Origin: Trichoplax sp. H2
Lineage: Eukaryota > Placozoa > Uniplacotomia > Trichoplacea
Reading direction: 5' to 3'
Length of the DNA stretch: 64,000 nt
Assembly (NCBI GenBank): GCA_003344405.1
Contig: NOWV01000010.1
Coordinates: forward strand, 124,001 to 188,000
The notes beneath the pieces are model-generated. The model worked only from the letters and a program-made list of their open reading frames with translations. It had not been told where the DNA came from and did no database searches. Shown piece by piece: positions 1 through 12,352 of this stretch (position 1 is the stretch's first letter; the number at the start of each line of letters is the position of its first letter). Made by a program: the position numbers and the translations under genes.

Positions 1-381
1 CGCTTCCCTCTGGAAATCATCATGAATTCTAGCTACATTATCATCACTAAAAGTTTTATCCACAGCTACTTCCTTTGTAGCATGCAATAGATCCTGAGCT
101 AAGCAGTAACTTAGAGTTACATCAATCCTTTCCAACCAATTAACACCATCGAAAATATCGGAGAGTCTCCGACGCAAGCCTTCCTACGTTTCCGTAAATA
201 AAATAGCAATCGAAAAATTATACGAACAGTACAAGTACAGCATAACTTTCGTAGATTATACATGATATACTCCATGTATATGATCCACTTTCACATCATT
301 ACACAGATGTTCCACTACCAAAAGTTAGAAATTACTGACCGTATCGTTATGCTGTGTTCGATGTTCCGCAGCAACATCCAT
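1..381 (-). CDS. EBNA1BP2: EBP2 (EBNA1-binding protein 2), 5' part
   Basis: Nucleolar ribosome-biogenesis factor of the EBP2 family, needed for 60S subunit assembly. Exon 2 (183-1, running off the window edge) encodes NWLERIDVTL and HDDFQREA, which match the conserved LEWVERLDVTL and DDFQREM blocks near the N-terminus of animal EBP2. Exon 1 is probably 381-340 (MDVAAEHRTQHNDT), ending at a GT donor and joining exon 2 in phase after acceptor CGTAG. The predicted N-terminus is short: the segment that normally precedes the WLER block (about 45 residues in human) is mostly missing. Either it is truncated in this lineage or a further 5' exon was missed. The coiled-coil and basic C-terminus lie outside the window. 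The gene is head-to-head with WDR36. Family assignment is solid; exon 1 is moderate. Confidence 0.82.
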
Positions 382-1167
382 TTTAAGACTGTTACGTGGC
401 TAACGCTCTAGATTGGTCTTGTACAAACTACATATATATATGTACTGTATACAGTATATATATCTATATACATGAACTATCACCGGCGAACAGCAAGCAC
501 TGACTAAGCCCAGTATAATCCAGTAAAGAACTGTACTATAGTTTTACTTTTATCAAAAAATATAAATTTTGTACTTGTACTTGTACTGTACAGTACAGTT
601 CTGTAGTGTACAGTACTGTATTTTATTTTGAAATTTTACACATGGTTTTACTGTACAGTACTGTACTGTACCAGGACTGTACTGTACTGTACAGTACTAC
701 TGTATGGACTTGTAAAGACTACCGTGGTATTTACTGTAGAAGTCCCTGACTGTACACTGTACAGTACACTACAGTACAGTAAAACCATGTGTAAAATTAC
801 GACTGTACCTACGAGCCTGACACGCAAACCGTCGCTTTACTGAATAATTAGTTGTACAGTACGCTACTGTACACTATAGTTCAGCACCATGGCATGGGCT
901 ACGGTACTGTGCTGTTTACTTTGCTTTACCAACACCGGTACACTGAGTGTAACAGGGGTAACTTCCAAAATACTGTAGGGCCTATGGACATGGACCTCAA
1001 GATCTCGAGGCCCTTGCACTGTAAGGAAAAAGAGTGATACGCAAAGTACTCAAGCTCCTTTTCTGCACAGGAGGCTGCTGCAGGATGCTGCTGCATATTA
1101 TTAGCTAACAGCATTCAATTCTGATAGTTAGTTGTATCTATTTGCCGCGTCTGTTGGATATGTTGTT
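382..1167. promoter_or_regulatory. Shared divergent region between EBP2 and WDR36
   Basis: This 786-base stretch separates the start codons of two divergently transcribed ribosome-biogenesis genes and must hold both 5'UTRs and promoters. The left part (about 430-480) is TATA-rich and palindromic. The middle is occupied by GTACW pentamers. No TATA box can be assigned with confidence and no additional gene is seen. Short open frames here are readings of the repeat. Confidence 0.55.
568..905. repeat. (GTACW)n pentamer array, copy 1
   Basis: Runs of GTAC separated by single A or T bases, for example TACTGTACAGTAC, densest at 568-700 and 745-780 with a fading tail to about 905. Because GTAC is its own reverse complement and W flips between A and T, the array has no orientation. 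Each A/T switch creates a small palindrome. Confidence 0.85.
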
Positions 1168-4100
1168 ATGGCTCTATCCAATACTTGCAGCAATCTTTAT
1201 TCATATTATCGAGCTATAGGATGTATCTGTAACCATGTACCCTATACGATTCAAATTAAAGGTGGTGAACATTTTGTCATTACCTCGATTGGGAAAACGT
1301 TTCACGTATATAATGTGAGATTTTAGTTTTACGACGTACAGCTATATTCTTTAATGAGCTTTACTTTTTATGTATCAACCCATTACACTGCTATATTGTA
1401 CAATTCTTCAAAATAATACCTTTTATTTCGTTACTATTTTGAACTAATTGCAACTGCGAAGTCTTCAAAACTGAAGCTATTATTTGAAGGTACGGTAGAC
1501 TAGCCTTAATGAGATACTGTACAGCGCTGTAATAAAGGAGCGGAAGGAATTTTACTGATATCTTTTTTATATAAATAACTACAGAACCGATCATATCCTC
1601 CATCTCGTCGAATGACAACTTTTAATACTTGTATTTCATTTCAGGACCGCAGCTTCCTAGCGATATCGAATGTCTTACAGTTAACCCTGACCTAATTTTT
1701 GTTGCCTGCTCTAAAGAGATCTTCTCTTTTCATCGCACAGAAAAAGTAATTGCATGCTGACCTTTTTTGCTAGCTCCTTATTCGCATAATTCTCTACTTG
1801 TGCGAGCCGTTCAGATTTTATCGAATGTATCTCTATTCTATGCTCATCAATTAATGATTGTTCTTACTATTTCGCCAGCGCAATTCCTTTATTGGCCACT
1901 TAGGAAGGATTCATTCCCTTGTTACATTCGGAGAATTTCTATTATCAATTGATGAGAGGAGCAACGTTAAAATTTGGTTTATCGAAACTGCAGGTTAATT
2001 TTATACCACTCTGAAACAGATTTTGCTATGTATTGTCATTAGGAAGTAGGAACTGTCAAGTGCTTTACTCACGATTAATGAATGTTTGCCTTATACTTAG
2101 AGCTTTACACAGAGTTTCAGTTTAATAATCAAGAATTTCGTGTCACTTGTGCTATGCACCCAAATACCTACTTAAACAAAGTTTTGCTAGGCTGCCAACA
2201 AGGCATGCTGCAATTATGGAACATAAAAACTCAGTAAGAGTGCTCTTATTAACATTGAACGTGTAAAATTATAATTTATAAGTCTAAAATGACGACTGAC
2301 TGTGAATACATAGATCGATTAATTACTTTTTTCGTACTGATAACTGTAACCCCTTTCGTTGTTTTAATCATACACACATATATCAGCAAGCTTGTGTATA
2401 CTTTTCGTGGCTGGTCATCATCTGTGTTAACCACTGTACAGGTAAATTTGTATTAGTTGCAAAATTATATAAAATTTTATGAGGCATAATCGGTGTTATT
2501 CGGCGCTAAAAGTTCAATGTACTTATGTGCGTATAATTAAAATGCCCAATAGGCTCCAGCTATAGATACTGTAGCTATCGGTCTTGCAAACGGTTCCTGC
2601 ATCCTTCACAATCTAAAATTAGACAAAACTTTAATGAAATTTAAGCAAGATTCGGGCCCAATCACTTCCATATCATTTAGAACAGGTAAATTCACACTGA
2701 GGATATACGTATTACACTTCAAGCTCTTTCATTCGCTGCACTTTTTTTACAAAACATGCCGTCTTAAAAGTGCTAAATGACTTCCGATTTATCTTAAATG
2801 TAATCTCTTAACCAATCAAGATGGAGTTCCAATTATGGCCACCTCCAGTCCATCTGGATACGTATCGTTTTGGAATCTAAATGAACGAACGCTTTCATCT
2901 ACCTTACGAAATGCTCATGGAGGACTTTGTAAGGTAGATTTCGTAGCAGCTCAGCCTTTACTTATTTCCGGTGGTTCTGATAACACACTCAAAGTATGCG
3001 ATAGAATTAAAGAAGTTTACACTCATAGGACAAAATTTCTTCGTTTATACAGTAGCTGAGATAACTAAATTCACTTCTAGGTATGGGTCTTTGACAAATC
3101 CGATGAAAGCGCTAGGATGTTAATATGTCGTTCGGGACATTGTAGACCACCTAATAGAGCGCGATTTTACGGCAATTCCAGTCAATTAATTATAAGCTCA
3201 GGTATTTTATAAAGTTAAAGTTTTTACTATGTTATCGGCTTTTGATATCTAACCAATCCATAGATGCAACTGGTTCTCTAAGAATTTCTTCCGTTGTTAA
3301 TGATGCCTACGCTCACGAATTATCGAAAGGTTCGCCATTGCATCTGATTTTAGTGTTAACAAAGTAATCTTTCATTATTTTAATAACTGAAGCAACGAAA
3401 TAATATTTAATTGTTTTGTATTAACTACATAACGTTCTATTGAAATAATTTCAAAAGGATACGGCAATGAAAAAAGGATTGAAGTTAGAAATGCCAACAT
3501 AACACAAATAACGGCCTTCGCGTCTGGTAATCATAATTTACTTAATATCTTAAAATATTAGTACAAGAGTACATTACTACAGGATATTTACTCACAGTCT
3601 ACTCTAACCAGATTCTGCTAGAGAAAAAGAGTGGGATAGTATCGTATCATGTCACCTCGGTAGAGCTGCAGCTCTTATGTGGAGCTTTCGTAACAAAAGT
3701 ATTGGCAAGCACAGGTTACGACCACCATCGGATCAACTGGAAAACAATGGTCTAACAACTGCTACCGCTGTAACCATCACGAGTTGTGGAAATTTCGCTA
3801 TTGTAGGACTATCTACTGGCTATGTAAATAAATTTAATATACAATCGGGCCAATACAGAGGCTCTTACGGAAATCCGAAAGGTATAGATAATTACTTACG
3901 TAATAGTAATACGAATATGCCAGCACTCTAGAAACCTACACCATTCTTAGATTAAGCTAATGGTAATCTTCATTTTAAAGCTCATGCAGATTCCGTGCAA
4001 TGCATTCTTAATGATGCCTGTAATCGTCATTTAATAACTGGTGGCTCTGATAAAATACTACAGGTTCACTTAGATTCTTTTATTAAAGCTTTTTACATAG

Positions 4101-6367
4101 TACTAAAGTGCACCATTGTTATTTATAACACGCTGTTGATAAATAACTATATAGAATATTCCTAACAAACACAATAATTAATTCTCTATTCTTGACTGTA
4201 CGAGTATAGTGTTGGAATTTACACAGCCGTACCCAAGTTAGTTTAGTCACATTTAACGCCCCTGTAAGTCTTGGAACGATACACAAAGAGAGGTAGTATT
4301 TCAGAATCTGAAAAGCACTTGTCATTCTGTACGTATCTACACTATGGTAACGGTCATTCATTAACAGGAGCTATTTATATTTACAATTAGCTGCCTTGTC
4401 GCAATCGCATGTGAAGATTTTACCTGCTACGTTGTTGATATCGACATGATGAGAATCATCAGATCCTTTTCTGGACATGAAAACTGCATAACAGATTTGG
4501 TAGCTATGCCATTGAACCACAAGTTATCATAATACAGTATATAAAACTTAATTTTTCGTTTATTCTTTAACCCTTATCAAGGCGCTAAGTTTTGACTCTC
4601 GATGGTTAACGACATCTTCAGTAGACGGATCAATTAGAACATGGGATATACCATCGGCAAGGTACCACTCATCTTCAAGCGCAATTGTTGTACATTAACA
4701 AAGAATTTTTGATACCTTATGAGGAAATTCAAATTATTCCCTTTTATCAACCTCACCTGGTTTTATACTATAGGCTAATCGACACATTTCAGCTAGAATC
4801 ACCAGTGACAAGTCTCTGTTTTTCTTCTACTGGAGAATATTTGGTTATAACACTTGCAGACAGTGTCGGATTGCATCTTTGGTAGGTTCTACACACTAAA
4901 ATCTTGATAAATTTATGATGCACACGTATTAAATTTTTTATGTATTTATATTGCAATTGGCGTAGGTCAAGTAAAATTATTTATTCTTCAGTACCGTTTC
5001 TCTCGATATCGCCGACATCTATGGAGCTGAAAGGTAAAGCTAGCTTAATCAGCTAAAACTTATTGGCGCAATGTATCTAACTTCACCTTTCAATCCTACT
5101 GGATACAGTATCTGCTGTAAAAGAATTTGTAGTAATCGAGATAGATGACCTTTAGCGGCATTAGTAAAACATCCATTCTGATTCCGTTAATGGTCTATTT
5201 TCCAATTAAAAATAATAAATGTAAACATTATCGATAGAAATAAACCCAAGAAAACTTGAATATTTTGGAGATCATGCTTCACTTCAAAGCTTGCAATCTT
5301 ATATTTCAGAAAAAACTGTGATCATCGACAATACTGACCATCAGATTAAGCATGTCGGCGCTAGACATAATAATGAGCCTAGTAACCTCATCACGTTATC
5401 CCAATTGCCTCATACACATTGGAGAAACATAACAAACCTGGAAGTCATTCGTGTAAGGATCTAATTTGCAAAATGTGCCATTTCACCTCTTTACATATAT
5501 TTCATCCAATATCAAACTTGTAGCAACGTAATAAGCCGAAGGAACAGGATGTAACAGTGAAGCCAGTGCCTTTTTTTCTACGTCACAGTAAAAGCCCCAA
5601 GACAGATCCTACCAAGTCAGAATCTGAGGTATCAGTAATATTTTCAAGATGGTAATCATTTCTGAATAAATGTATAGAAAAGAAAGAAGCATTGCTTATT
5701 GTTATGGCCAATAATTAACATATGCCATGATTATCACCTAGAAAACGAATCTGCGTGGAGTAATTAATGCTGTTGTAACGTCACGCTCCAGTTTGCAAGA
5801 GACTTTAACTCTATATCCGAAGATTCGAAAGAGTATGTGACAACTTAATAAACACACTACTTATGTAAAGAGTATAGTTACATATTTAACGAAGCATCTC
5901 CACCCTTCAATTATAAACATTGAGATTAGGTTCTGATGGTATTAGCATCATGAAATCTCTGGGACCATCAGCTATAGACTTTGAAATCCGCATGTTAGGA
6001 CCGGATACTGGAGGAAGCCATGACTTACTCGGAAGCTTTATGTTACTTTGTGAAGACCTACTTAAAACTGGAAATGATTACGAAATCGTGCAGTCATATT
6101 TGTCGCTATTCTTACAGGTAGACGGAGGATTCAGAAATCTTGCATGATTCCTGTAATTAGAGAAGAAGATATAATAACTTTTTGATTGATTTATGGCTTA
6201 CTATCCGATAATTGTAGGTTCATATGAAGACAATTACCGACAATCAGATTTTACGCAATCAAGCAAAGTGTCTTCTTGAGGCAATTAATCAAACTTGGCC
6301 CACGACAGCGAAACTACTGGATGAAAATTTATGCCTTGTTTCTTACTGTAAAAATCTCGTACTATAG
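1168..6367 (+). CDS. WDR36: WDR36 / UTP21, U3 snoRNP-associated WD40 protein
   Basis: Orthologue of WDR36/Utp21, a double beta-propeller subunit of the UTP-B module that processes 18S pre-rRNA in the nucleolus. Predicted 890 aa. Exons: 1168-1314, 1462-1489, 1645-1745, 1879-1993, 2101-2233, 2387-2441, 2553-2685, 2821-2993, 3081-3201, 3264-3329, 3458-3526, 3612-3881, 3981-4063, 4305-4346, 4368-4499, 4582-4661, 4774-4881, 4966-5033, 5238-5452, 5524-5628, 5742-5832, 5930-6117, 6218-6367. Diagnostic blocks are ITSCGNFAIVGLSTG and GSIRTWD in the second propeller and SLGPSAIDFEIRMLGP in the Utp21 C-terminal domain. The start is the ATG before ALSNTCSNLYSYYRAIG, which aligns with the family N-terminus. 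The 28-base exon 2, exon 4305-4346 and the 5' end of the 5238 exon (5271 also fits) are the least certain. Phase is continuous throughout. Confidence 0.95.
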
Positions 6368-7314
6368 GCTACATTATCATGTATCGAAGAATACGAATGC
6401 ATGGTAGAGTAAATACAGCGAATAAAACGATACTATGAAATCATACCAATGCTGAATCTGCAAATTCCTATCAGCCAATACAGTATTTGCCAAATATTAT
6501 GAACCAATAGTTTACAAGTGTTTTAAATTTTACATCAGCAGTAATGTGGCTAAATTTATTAAAATTCTGACAAAGGCGCTCATATTGGAATATCAGTACT
6601 GCACAATATTGTAGCATTCATTAACAGTGACAGTAGGCTTTCGTATTCTCTCAGCAGAATAGTAGTAGTATCCCAGTTGTGGACTAACAAACGCGATTAT
6701 GTACTTCAAAATAATATTATCTCTAAAGACTTTTAACACAATTGAAGGTCATATCTTACTATATACTTACTCTGTCAAAATTTACATCAGTTATATTAAT
6801 TATTAAGAACTACAGAAGCGGAGCACCGAAATATGACATGGTTGTAAAATGATTTGAAAATTTATTCAAACATACGTATGTCTATTACATCGAGATGAAG
6901 CCTGATGTTTCAATTTAAAGAGTTTGGTTCTAAGGTATTAAAATGAAAATAATTATGAATTATAGTGAAACTTGGATTAATTAAAATATATTGCATCATT
7001 AACTAGTAATGATGCCCTTCGTTTCTTGAGCATCTTACAATAAGAATTGTTTGGTTTAATCGATCAGCACTAGGCATATCTAGTAAAAATAGCTACACTT
7101 TTATTGCACGGGTACGTATGAGCATCCGACTATAAAGCCTTTGCACTTACCACGAGCGTTAATTATTATCCTCAAAAAGAGTAATTTCTACAACTAGTAT
7201 ATTGTGTAATCCTGACTTATAACAACTTAAACTATAAATTTACCAACATTATCTTGACAAAAATTCTAAACTACAGCTTTATTATATGGTTATCGATATA
7301 CGGCGCCTTTACAA
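6368..7314. other. Intergenic, nothing recognised
   Basis: AT-rich spacer between the WDR36 stop codon and the 3' end of the unknown minus-strand gene. The two genes are convergent. No coding exon, RNA gene or ordered repeat could be supported here. Confidence 0.5.
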
Positions 7315-9303
7315 TTATGTCAACTTCAAAATAACAGTAAACTTCTCCCACTTTCCGTGTTCGTCTTTTCTCAGGCTGCCAATAACCTTATCGTTGCTTT
7401 ATAGGGATGAGAAAATAAGCATGTAGGTTTAGAGATAGCACTTAGTCACTAATAGTAATTACAAGTACTGTTTAATTAAATAAATCATTCTTGCATAATG
7501 TAAAGTGTTACTAGCTTTTATATAACAGTAGGTAGTATTCTAATTCATTAAATCAAATATATATTTCCTCCGTGAAATTTTCAAATATTACTAGCTGAAA
7601 TCCTAACCAGTCATCATGATTGATTACTGATATTAACCTTAAAACGAGGCTATCATGTAGAACATGCAGCTGATTTATAGGCTTAAATATCCTTAGCGCG
7701 ACACGTTTCTTTAAATCCTGAACGGTGTCAGTGTCTCTTACAGTGATTCTAAAATATAACAGAATCATGTTTACGTGTAAAGCCTTACAATCTCAAAAAC
7801 TCGTTAGCGAATATGCTACAAAATACAGCATACTGCATTTACACTCCGTACTACGACAAATCCCTAGGTTATTATTACAAATATCTTACTTTATTTCAGG
7901 AATGAGAGTCTCTGTTGAATCGACATTCACAGACTTTATATCTTCAATATCTTCATTATCACTGTCATTGAATTCAGCTTCACCTTTATAATATTATTAC
8001 AGCAATAAGACTGATTTACTACTCTTCAGTAAATAATTTATCTAGTGATAGTTTCTGCACAGATAGTGTAATACGCTGAGGTAGATAATACGAATGATTC
8101 ATTTTTCTAATTATCTGATGCTTGACCACCATAATAATGTATGAATATGACTGGCTGTCATATTACTACAGCATGAGCCAAATAATATAGTATACGAATA
8201 CTGTCCTGAAAACGGTCATTCACTACAAATTAATTATAGATTATTAACCAATTTATTTGATCGCACTAAAAGAGGGCTTCATGTTACTATCCGAAAAGTA
8301 GTTGACAACCCCCTTAATGCGTAACAATACAAAGCTACAACCGGCAATATAAGTAGACCATAAACGCGAAAGTAATAATAAAATCTCGGATTGTAATGCT
8401 CTTGTATCCATCGCATTTTCTTATGGTATCAATGTTGGCTTCGTAATAACTGATTGAAACTAGCAATTAAAAGCTGAAATTGTTAGCGTACCTTCTTGTT
8501 CCGCAAACTGTAACTGATAGTATAGGCAATTTGGATCACGGAACGACTTTGGCCAATTGTATCCCTTCCCTTGCGGCTTATAAGGTTGCTTTCTTATTCC
8601 AGAATCTTTTGCATTGAAACCAATTCCATATACATAATGTAATTGTTTATTTCCGTCTGTAGTAGGTCCTTTAGTGACGTAATGCAGTTTAAAGTTATGT
8701 TGCGCAGGCAAAGCTTTTCCTATAGAAGTATTAACATCCATTAATACCAGCGAAATTTTACGACGTGAAATAAAATAAACTGATTGACTTCATAACTATT
8801 AACCTCTTTCATAGCCTTCTAAATTTGCGTGATAGAAATACCCTGTTTTAACTTTACCATGATCGTCGGCTGAAGAAATAGCCGCATTTTCTTTCGATCT
8901 ATATCTTACAGTACCATGAGTCAAATCGACTATAGGATGAGAATCCAGTGCTGGCTGTTGTAGTAGAAAAGAATACAGTAGTCATCAGATAAAAAATACG
9001 AGTGTTCTATCAAGTTGAGTCATCATAATGTTAAAAACTATAGAAAAATTATAAAATCTGATAGCGGTAATAAATCAATACAATGATCTCATGGTATAGA
9101 TTTCTATTACATGTACGTATAGTCTCAAATCACGCTGTATATAAATATCGCCTGTTATTACGCTATGTATAAACAAGAATAGAATAATCCTAACGTTGTA
9201 AACATTATACCTTCTCATCCCCGATTTTTTGAGCTGTCTTTCTCGCTAGTTCCTCTCGAGGGCTAATCATTAAATTAGCCTGCGTGGAAGCCCCTGTACC
9301 CAT
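7315..9303 (-). CDS. Unrecognised protein with probable C-terminal ubiquitin-like fold
   Basis: I do not recognise this gene. Best model: exons 9303-9211, 8954-8804, 8719-8492, 7983-7890, 7815-7789 (27 bases), 7748-7638 and 7375-7315, giving 254 aa in continuous phase. The protein begins MGTGAST, which fits an N-myristoylation signal. A region rich in Tyr, Lys, Gly and His follows (HGTVRYRSKENAA, QGKGYNWPKSFRDPNCLYY). Next comes an acidic linker (EFNDSDNEDIEDI). The C-terminus is IFANEFLRLITV, DTDTVQDLKKRVALRI and INQLHVLHDSLVL, and resembles ubiquitin's first strands, helix and third strand. The last exon (FTVILKLT) could be the final strand. The first three exons and the acidic exon have good splice sites. 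The last exon is tentative. Exon 3 could instead splice to 8438-8335. Confidence 0.6.
8335..8438 (-). other. Possible alternative terminal exon of the unknown gene
   Basis: An open frame behind acceptor ACGAAG can take the phase-1 exit of exon 8719-8492 and ends in TAG. It encodes 34 residues finishing in a hydrophobic stretch (DFIITFAFMVYLYC) that could act as a membrane tail, giving a 191 aa isoform. The acceptor has no pyrimidine tract and the match in phase may be chance. Confidence 0.25.
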
Positions 9304-10796
9304 CTGTCATAATTAATATAATTAATTAAAACCAGTCAAAAAGTCCATGAATCTTAAAAGGTATGATCATTTATTTTACGGGAAGGATACCAGAAAAATG
9401 GAATTAGCACCTGTAGGTTTCAAGTAACATACGAACAGTAATGCGGTAATGTCGTTTGCTTCACGGAATTACTATCAACTCTAAGCATAAATATGCAATC
9501 TATAAATTTGAGCATGTTGCACTGCTTGCAATTTTAATGATATTGCACAGCTGCAACATTTGTAATAGTTCTAAAATTATCCAGATAGAATAGTCTATTA
9601 CCTCTTTAATAATGTTAGCATACCTAGCAACTGTATTACATAAGTGTATTAGGAGAAAAAGCGTGAAGTTACTTATAATGTAAGTGTAAATGGATACGTA
9701 TTGAGGAAGTAACTACAGTAAAATGTGTGACACTGCTAACCAGACATGGATAATCTAATGAAAAGAACACAGCTGAGATTCAAACCTTGATGGATTGTGA
9801 TCATACGACAACTATATATAACTTAAATCTAAGATTTGCAATAAAGTAACATATCAATTAATTATTTGCAGTAGCTGAGAATCAAGCCTCGATTTCCTAT
9901 TGTAACTTAATTTATTGCATTTGAAGGAATTCGATTTTTTTTCTAAAACAATCGTTAATAACTTGGCACGATGAAATTGTAAACTTCAGCTTTGTGCTAC
10001 CAACTGTTATACGCGTCTACTCGTATACTGTACTGTAATAAGAATTAAGATTAAACTTACAGTTAAGAATATTAACCTTAATAGTTGACCGTTTCTAGAT
10101 AATTTTTTTGCTTACGTTCCTAATGTGCATAACGCCTTGATACGCGTATAGTACACTGTTTTACTACGTGTATCAAATAAATTATATATTGTCTTCTTTC
10201 AAAATCAATAACAATTATTATTGCATACGATAATGGTCAATGAAGCACAATATTTCGCCTTAACTGCTAGCTAATCGTACGTTATGATAATTATAATTGA
10301 AATAAATAAATAAAATGAATGACCATTACTCTTATATTAAGTATAACAAATAAATACATAATCATATATAATATAATTCATTAAGTAGCACATCACATAC
10401 TGTGCTACAAATCATGTGTACGTATAATTATGAGTATGATCAAAAAAGATTTTCGCCCTACCTTGTTATATCAGATGAGTATAGAAATATCATTTAATGA
10501 TATGATTGACTACTGAGTCCAATAAGTCCTAATGATATAACCACATAAGAGTGAAAACCCAGATGAACCCTGCTAATTAACTGTACTTGTATAATGGCAG
10601 CAATTTATGTGTTGTGCTTACGCATTCATGCTTTCCTCTATCAGCTGTAATTTATTTGAAAAATACTATACAAGTATACATACACTTGCAGTATACGTTA
10701 ACCTTAAATTAGATCGCTTCGAAACCAAACACTGAACATCGAATTGGAAGACATTCCCTAGATACACCAAATGACGTCACAATTGCGACTTGCAAG

Positions 10797-10960
10797 TACT
10801 GTACTGTAGAGTTGCAAGTTCATAGTACAGTACAGTACTGTACAGTATAGTACTGTACTGTATAATCGAATCCGCTATGCGAAGGTAACAACGTAACAAC
10901 CATACTGTACACTGTACAGTACAGTGTACTGTACAGTACTGTACAGTACTTTACAGTATA
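10797..10960. repeat. (GTACW)n pentamer array, copy 2
   Basis: GTAC cores at five-base spacing with A/T switches, interrupted at about 10863-10901 by unique sequence. It begins shortly after a perfect TGACGTCA site. Confidence 0.85.
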
Positions 10961-11125
10961 ACAAATGTAATAGCACAATCCAGGGTATCTACAGTATGTT
11001 AACTTCACGGACACATTCACTAAACTTTACCCCCCCCCCCCAACTGTCTATGCAAGAATTGTTCAATCAACTCATTCTCTTTCATTAGGTATAAAATTTA
11101 TTTGTAAAAAACAAAAATTTTTTTT

Positions 11126-11756
11126 ATACAGTACAGTACATTTGCAAGTACTGTACAAAAAAATGGAAAAATTCACCGTCCACAGCGTACACTGTACAGT
11201 ACAATACTGAGTATGGAAAATACTACCATGTACTGTACTGTACTGCCTTATTAAACAGTTAACTTCACAGAATCACGTACAGTACTGTACTGTACACTGT
11301 ACTGTACTGTACAGTACATAGTACGCGAAGTATCGTAGAATGTTCTGTATAGTACAGTACACTGTACTGCACAGTACAAACTGCGTGTTCTTTCGTCAGC
11401 CGATTCCGACAAACGGTGTAACTACTGTACAGTATGTTAAGCAAGAGTACGAGTACTGTAAGTGTACGCTTGTACACTGTACAGTACAGTACAGTACAGT
11501 AAACGGACAGTCAGGTAGAGATAACTTTCCGCTACTTTATACTGTACAGTACAGATTCTTTACAGGAGAAAGACGTACAGTAGAGTACAGTACAGTAGAG
11601 TACAGTACAGTAGAGTACAGTACAGTACTGTACTGTACAGTACTGTATTAGACAGTACAGTATACTGTAAGACTGTACTGTACTGTACCGTACTGTATAC
11701 TGTAAGGACATACTGTACACACCGTAATGCAAACTACTGTATACTGTACTGTACAA
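11126..11756. repeat. (GTACW)n pentamer array, copy 3 (largest of this cluster)
   Basis: Interrupted runs of the same pentamer over about 630 bases. It includes a higher-order unit near 11575-11630 in which AGAGTACAGTACAGT repeats three times, so local 15-base units have been amplified. Confidence 0.85.
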
Positions 11757-12245
11757 TGTTAAAAATGATTCAAAACTGGACAGGTATCATATTACCTTTA
11801 AAGGTACAGTATCGGAGAAGACGTGTAATAGAGGATTGGAAGACCGTTAAGCTCGGTTTATGTTATTAGTTGAAACTCGTTTTCTAGATCAAGATTTCCG
11901 TTAACGAGCAAGCCCCAACTGCCATTGGATACGGCAAATGCAGGATTCCTTTTTTACCACTTCATTATTGGCATACTAGCTAGCTAAAGAGTACGCTTTA
12001 CTTAAATTGTATCTGTATATCGTGCATCGAAGAGTCTAGCTAAAGGTAGGGTACGAAAATGTAATCTAACGACCTATTACAGCTTATTGTTTACTATCTA
12101 GTTGAAATTAATTTGCACTGAAATACTGTAAATTGGGACCTTTTGCAGTATTTGGAAATTATATTATGTTATGAATCAACTTATGATTGGAAAAAATCAA
12201 GCATTGACTGATGCCCTGACACCAACTCTTTGCACCGTTCTAAAG

Positions 12246-12352
12246 CCATGTTTATATAGTATATACTATACTGTGTACAGTACTGTATGCAGTACTGTAC
12301 AGTATATATTATATATAGTATATACTGTACAGTATAGTATATAAGCGTATAC
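12246..12352. repeat. Mixed TATA / GTACW palindromic repeat
   Basis: TATATAGTATATACTATACTG passes into GTACAGTACTGTA and back to TATA-rich sequence. The block is strongly self-complementary and could form a cruciform. Confidence 0.7.

Noticed and set aside
568-905. CRISPR-like or telomere-like interpretation of the pentamer arrays
   Set aside because: No spacers or regular long repeats, a eukaryotic context and internal chromosomal positions. The unit is five bases with free strand switching.
10772-10779. TGACGTCA as a functional CRE promoter element
   Set aside because: It is a perfect site but about 1.5 kb from the nearest start codon. One 8-mer is expected by chance at this scale, so it is noted only as a landmark.
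10820-11756. Several open frames of 66-103 codons on both strands (YCTVLYCTV, QYSTVQYCTV type)
   Set aside because: They are translations of the GTACW pentamer, low in complexity, overlapping on both strands and without splice or family support.
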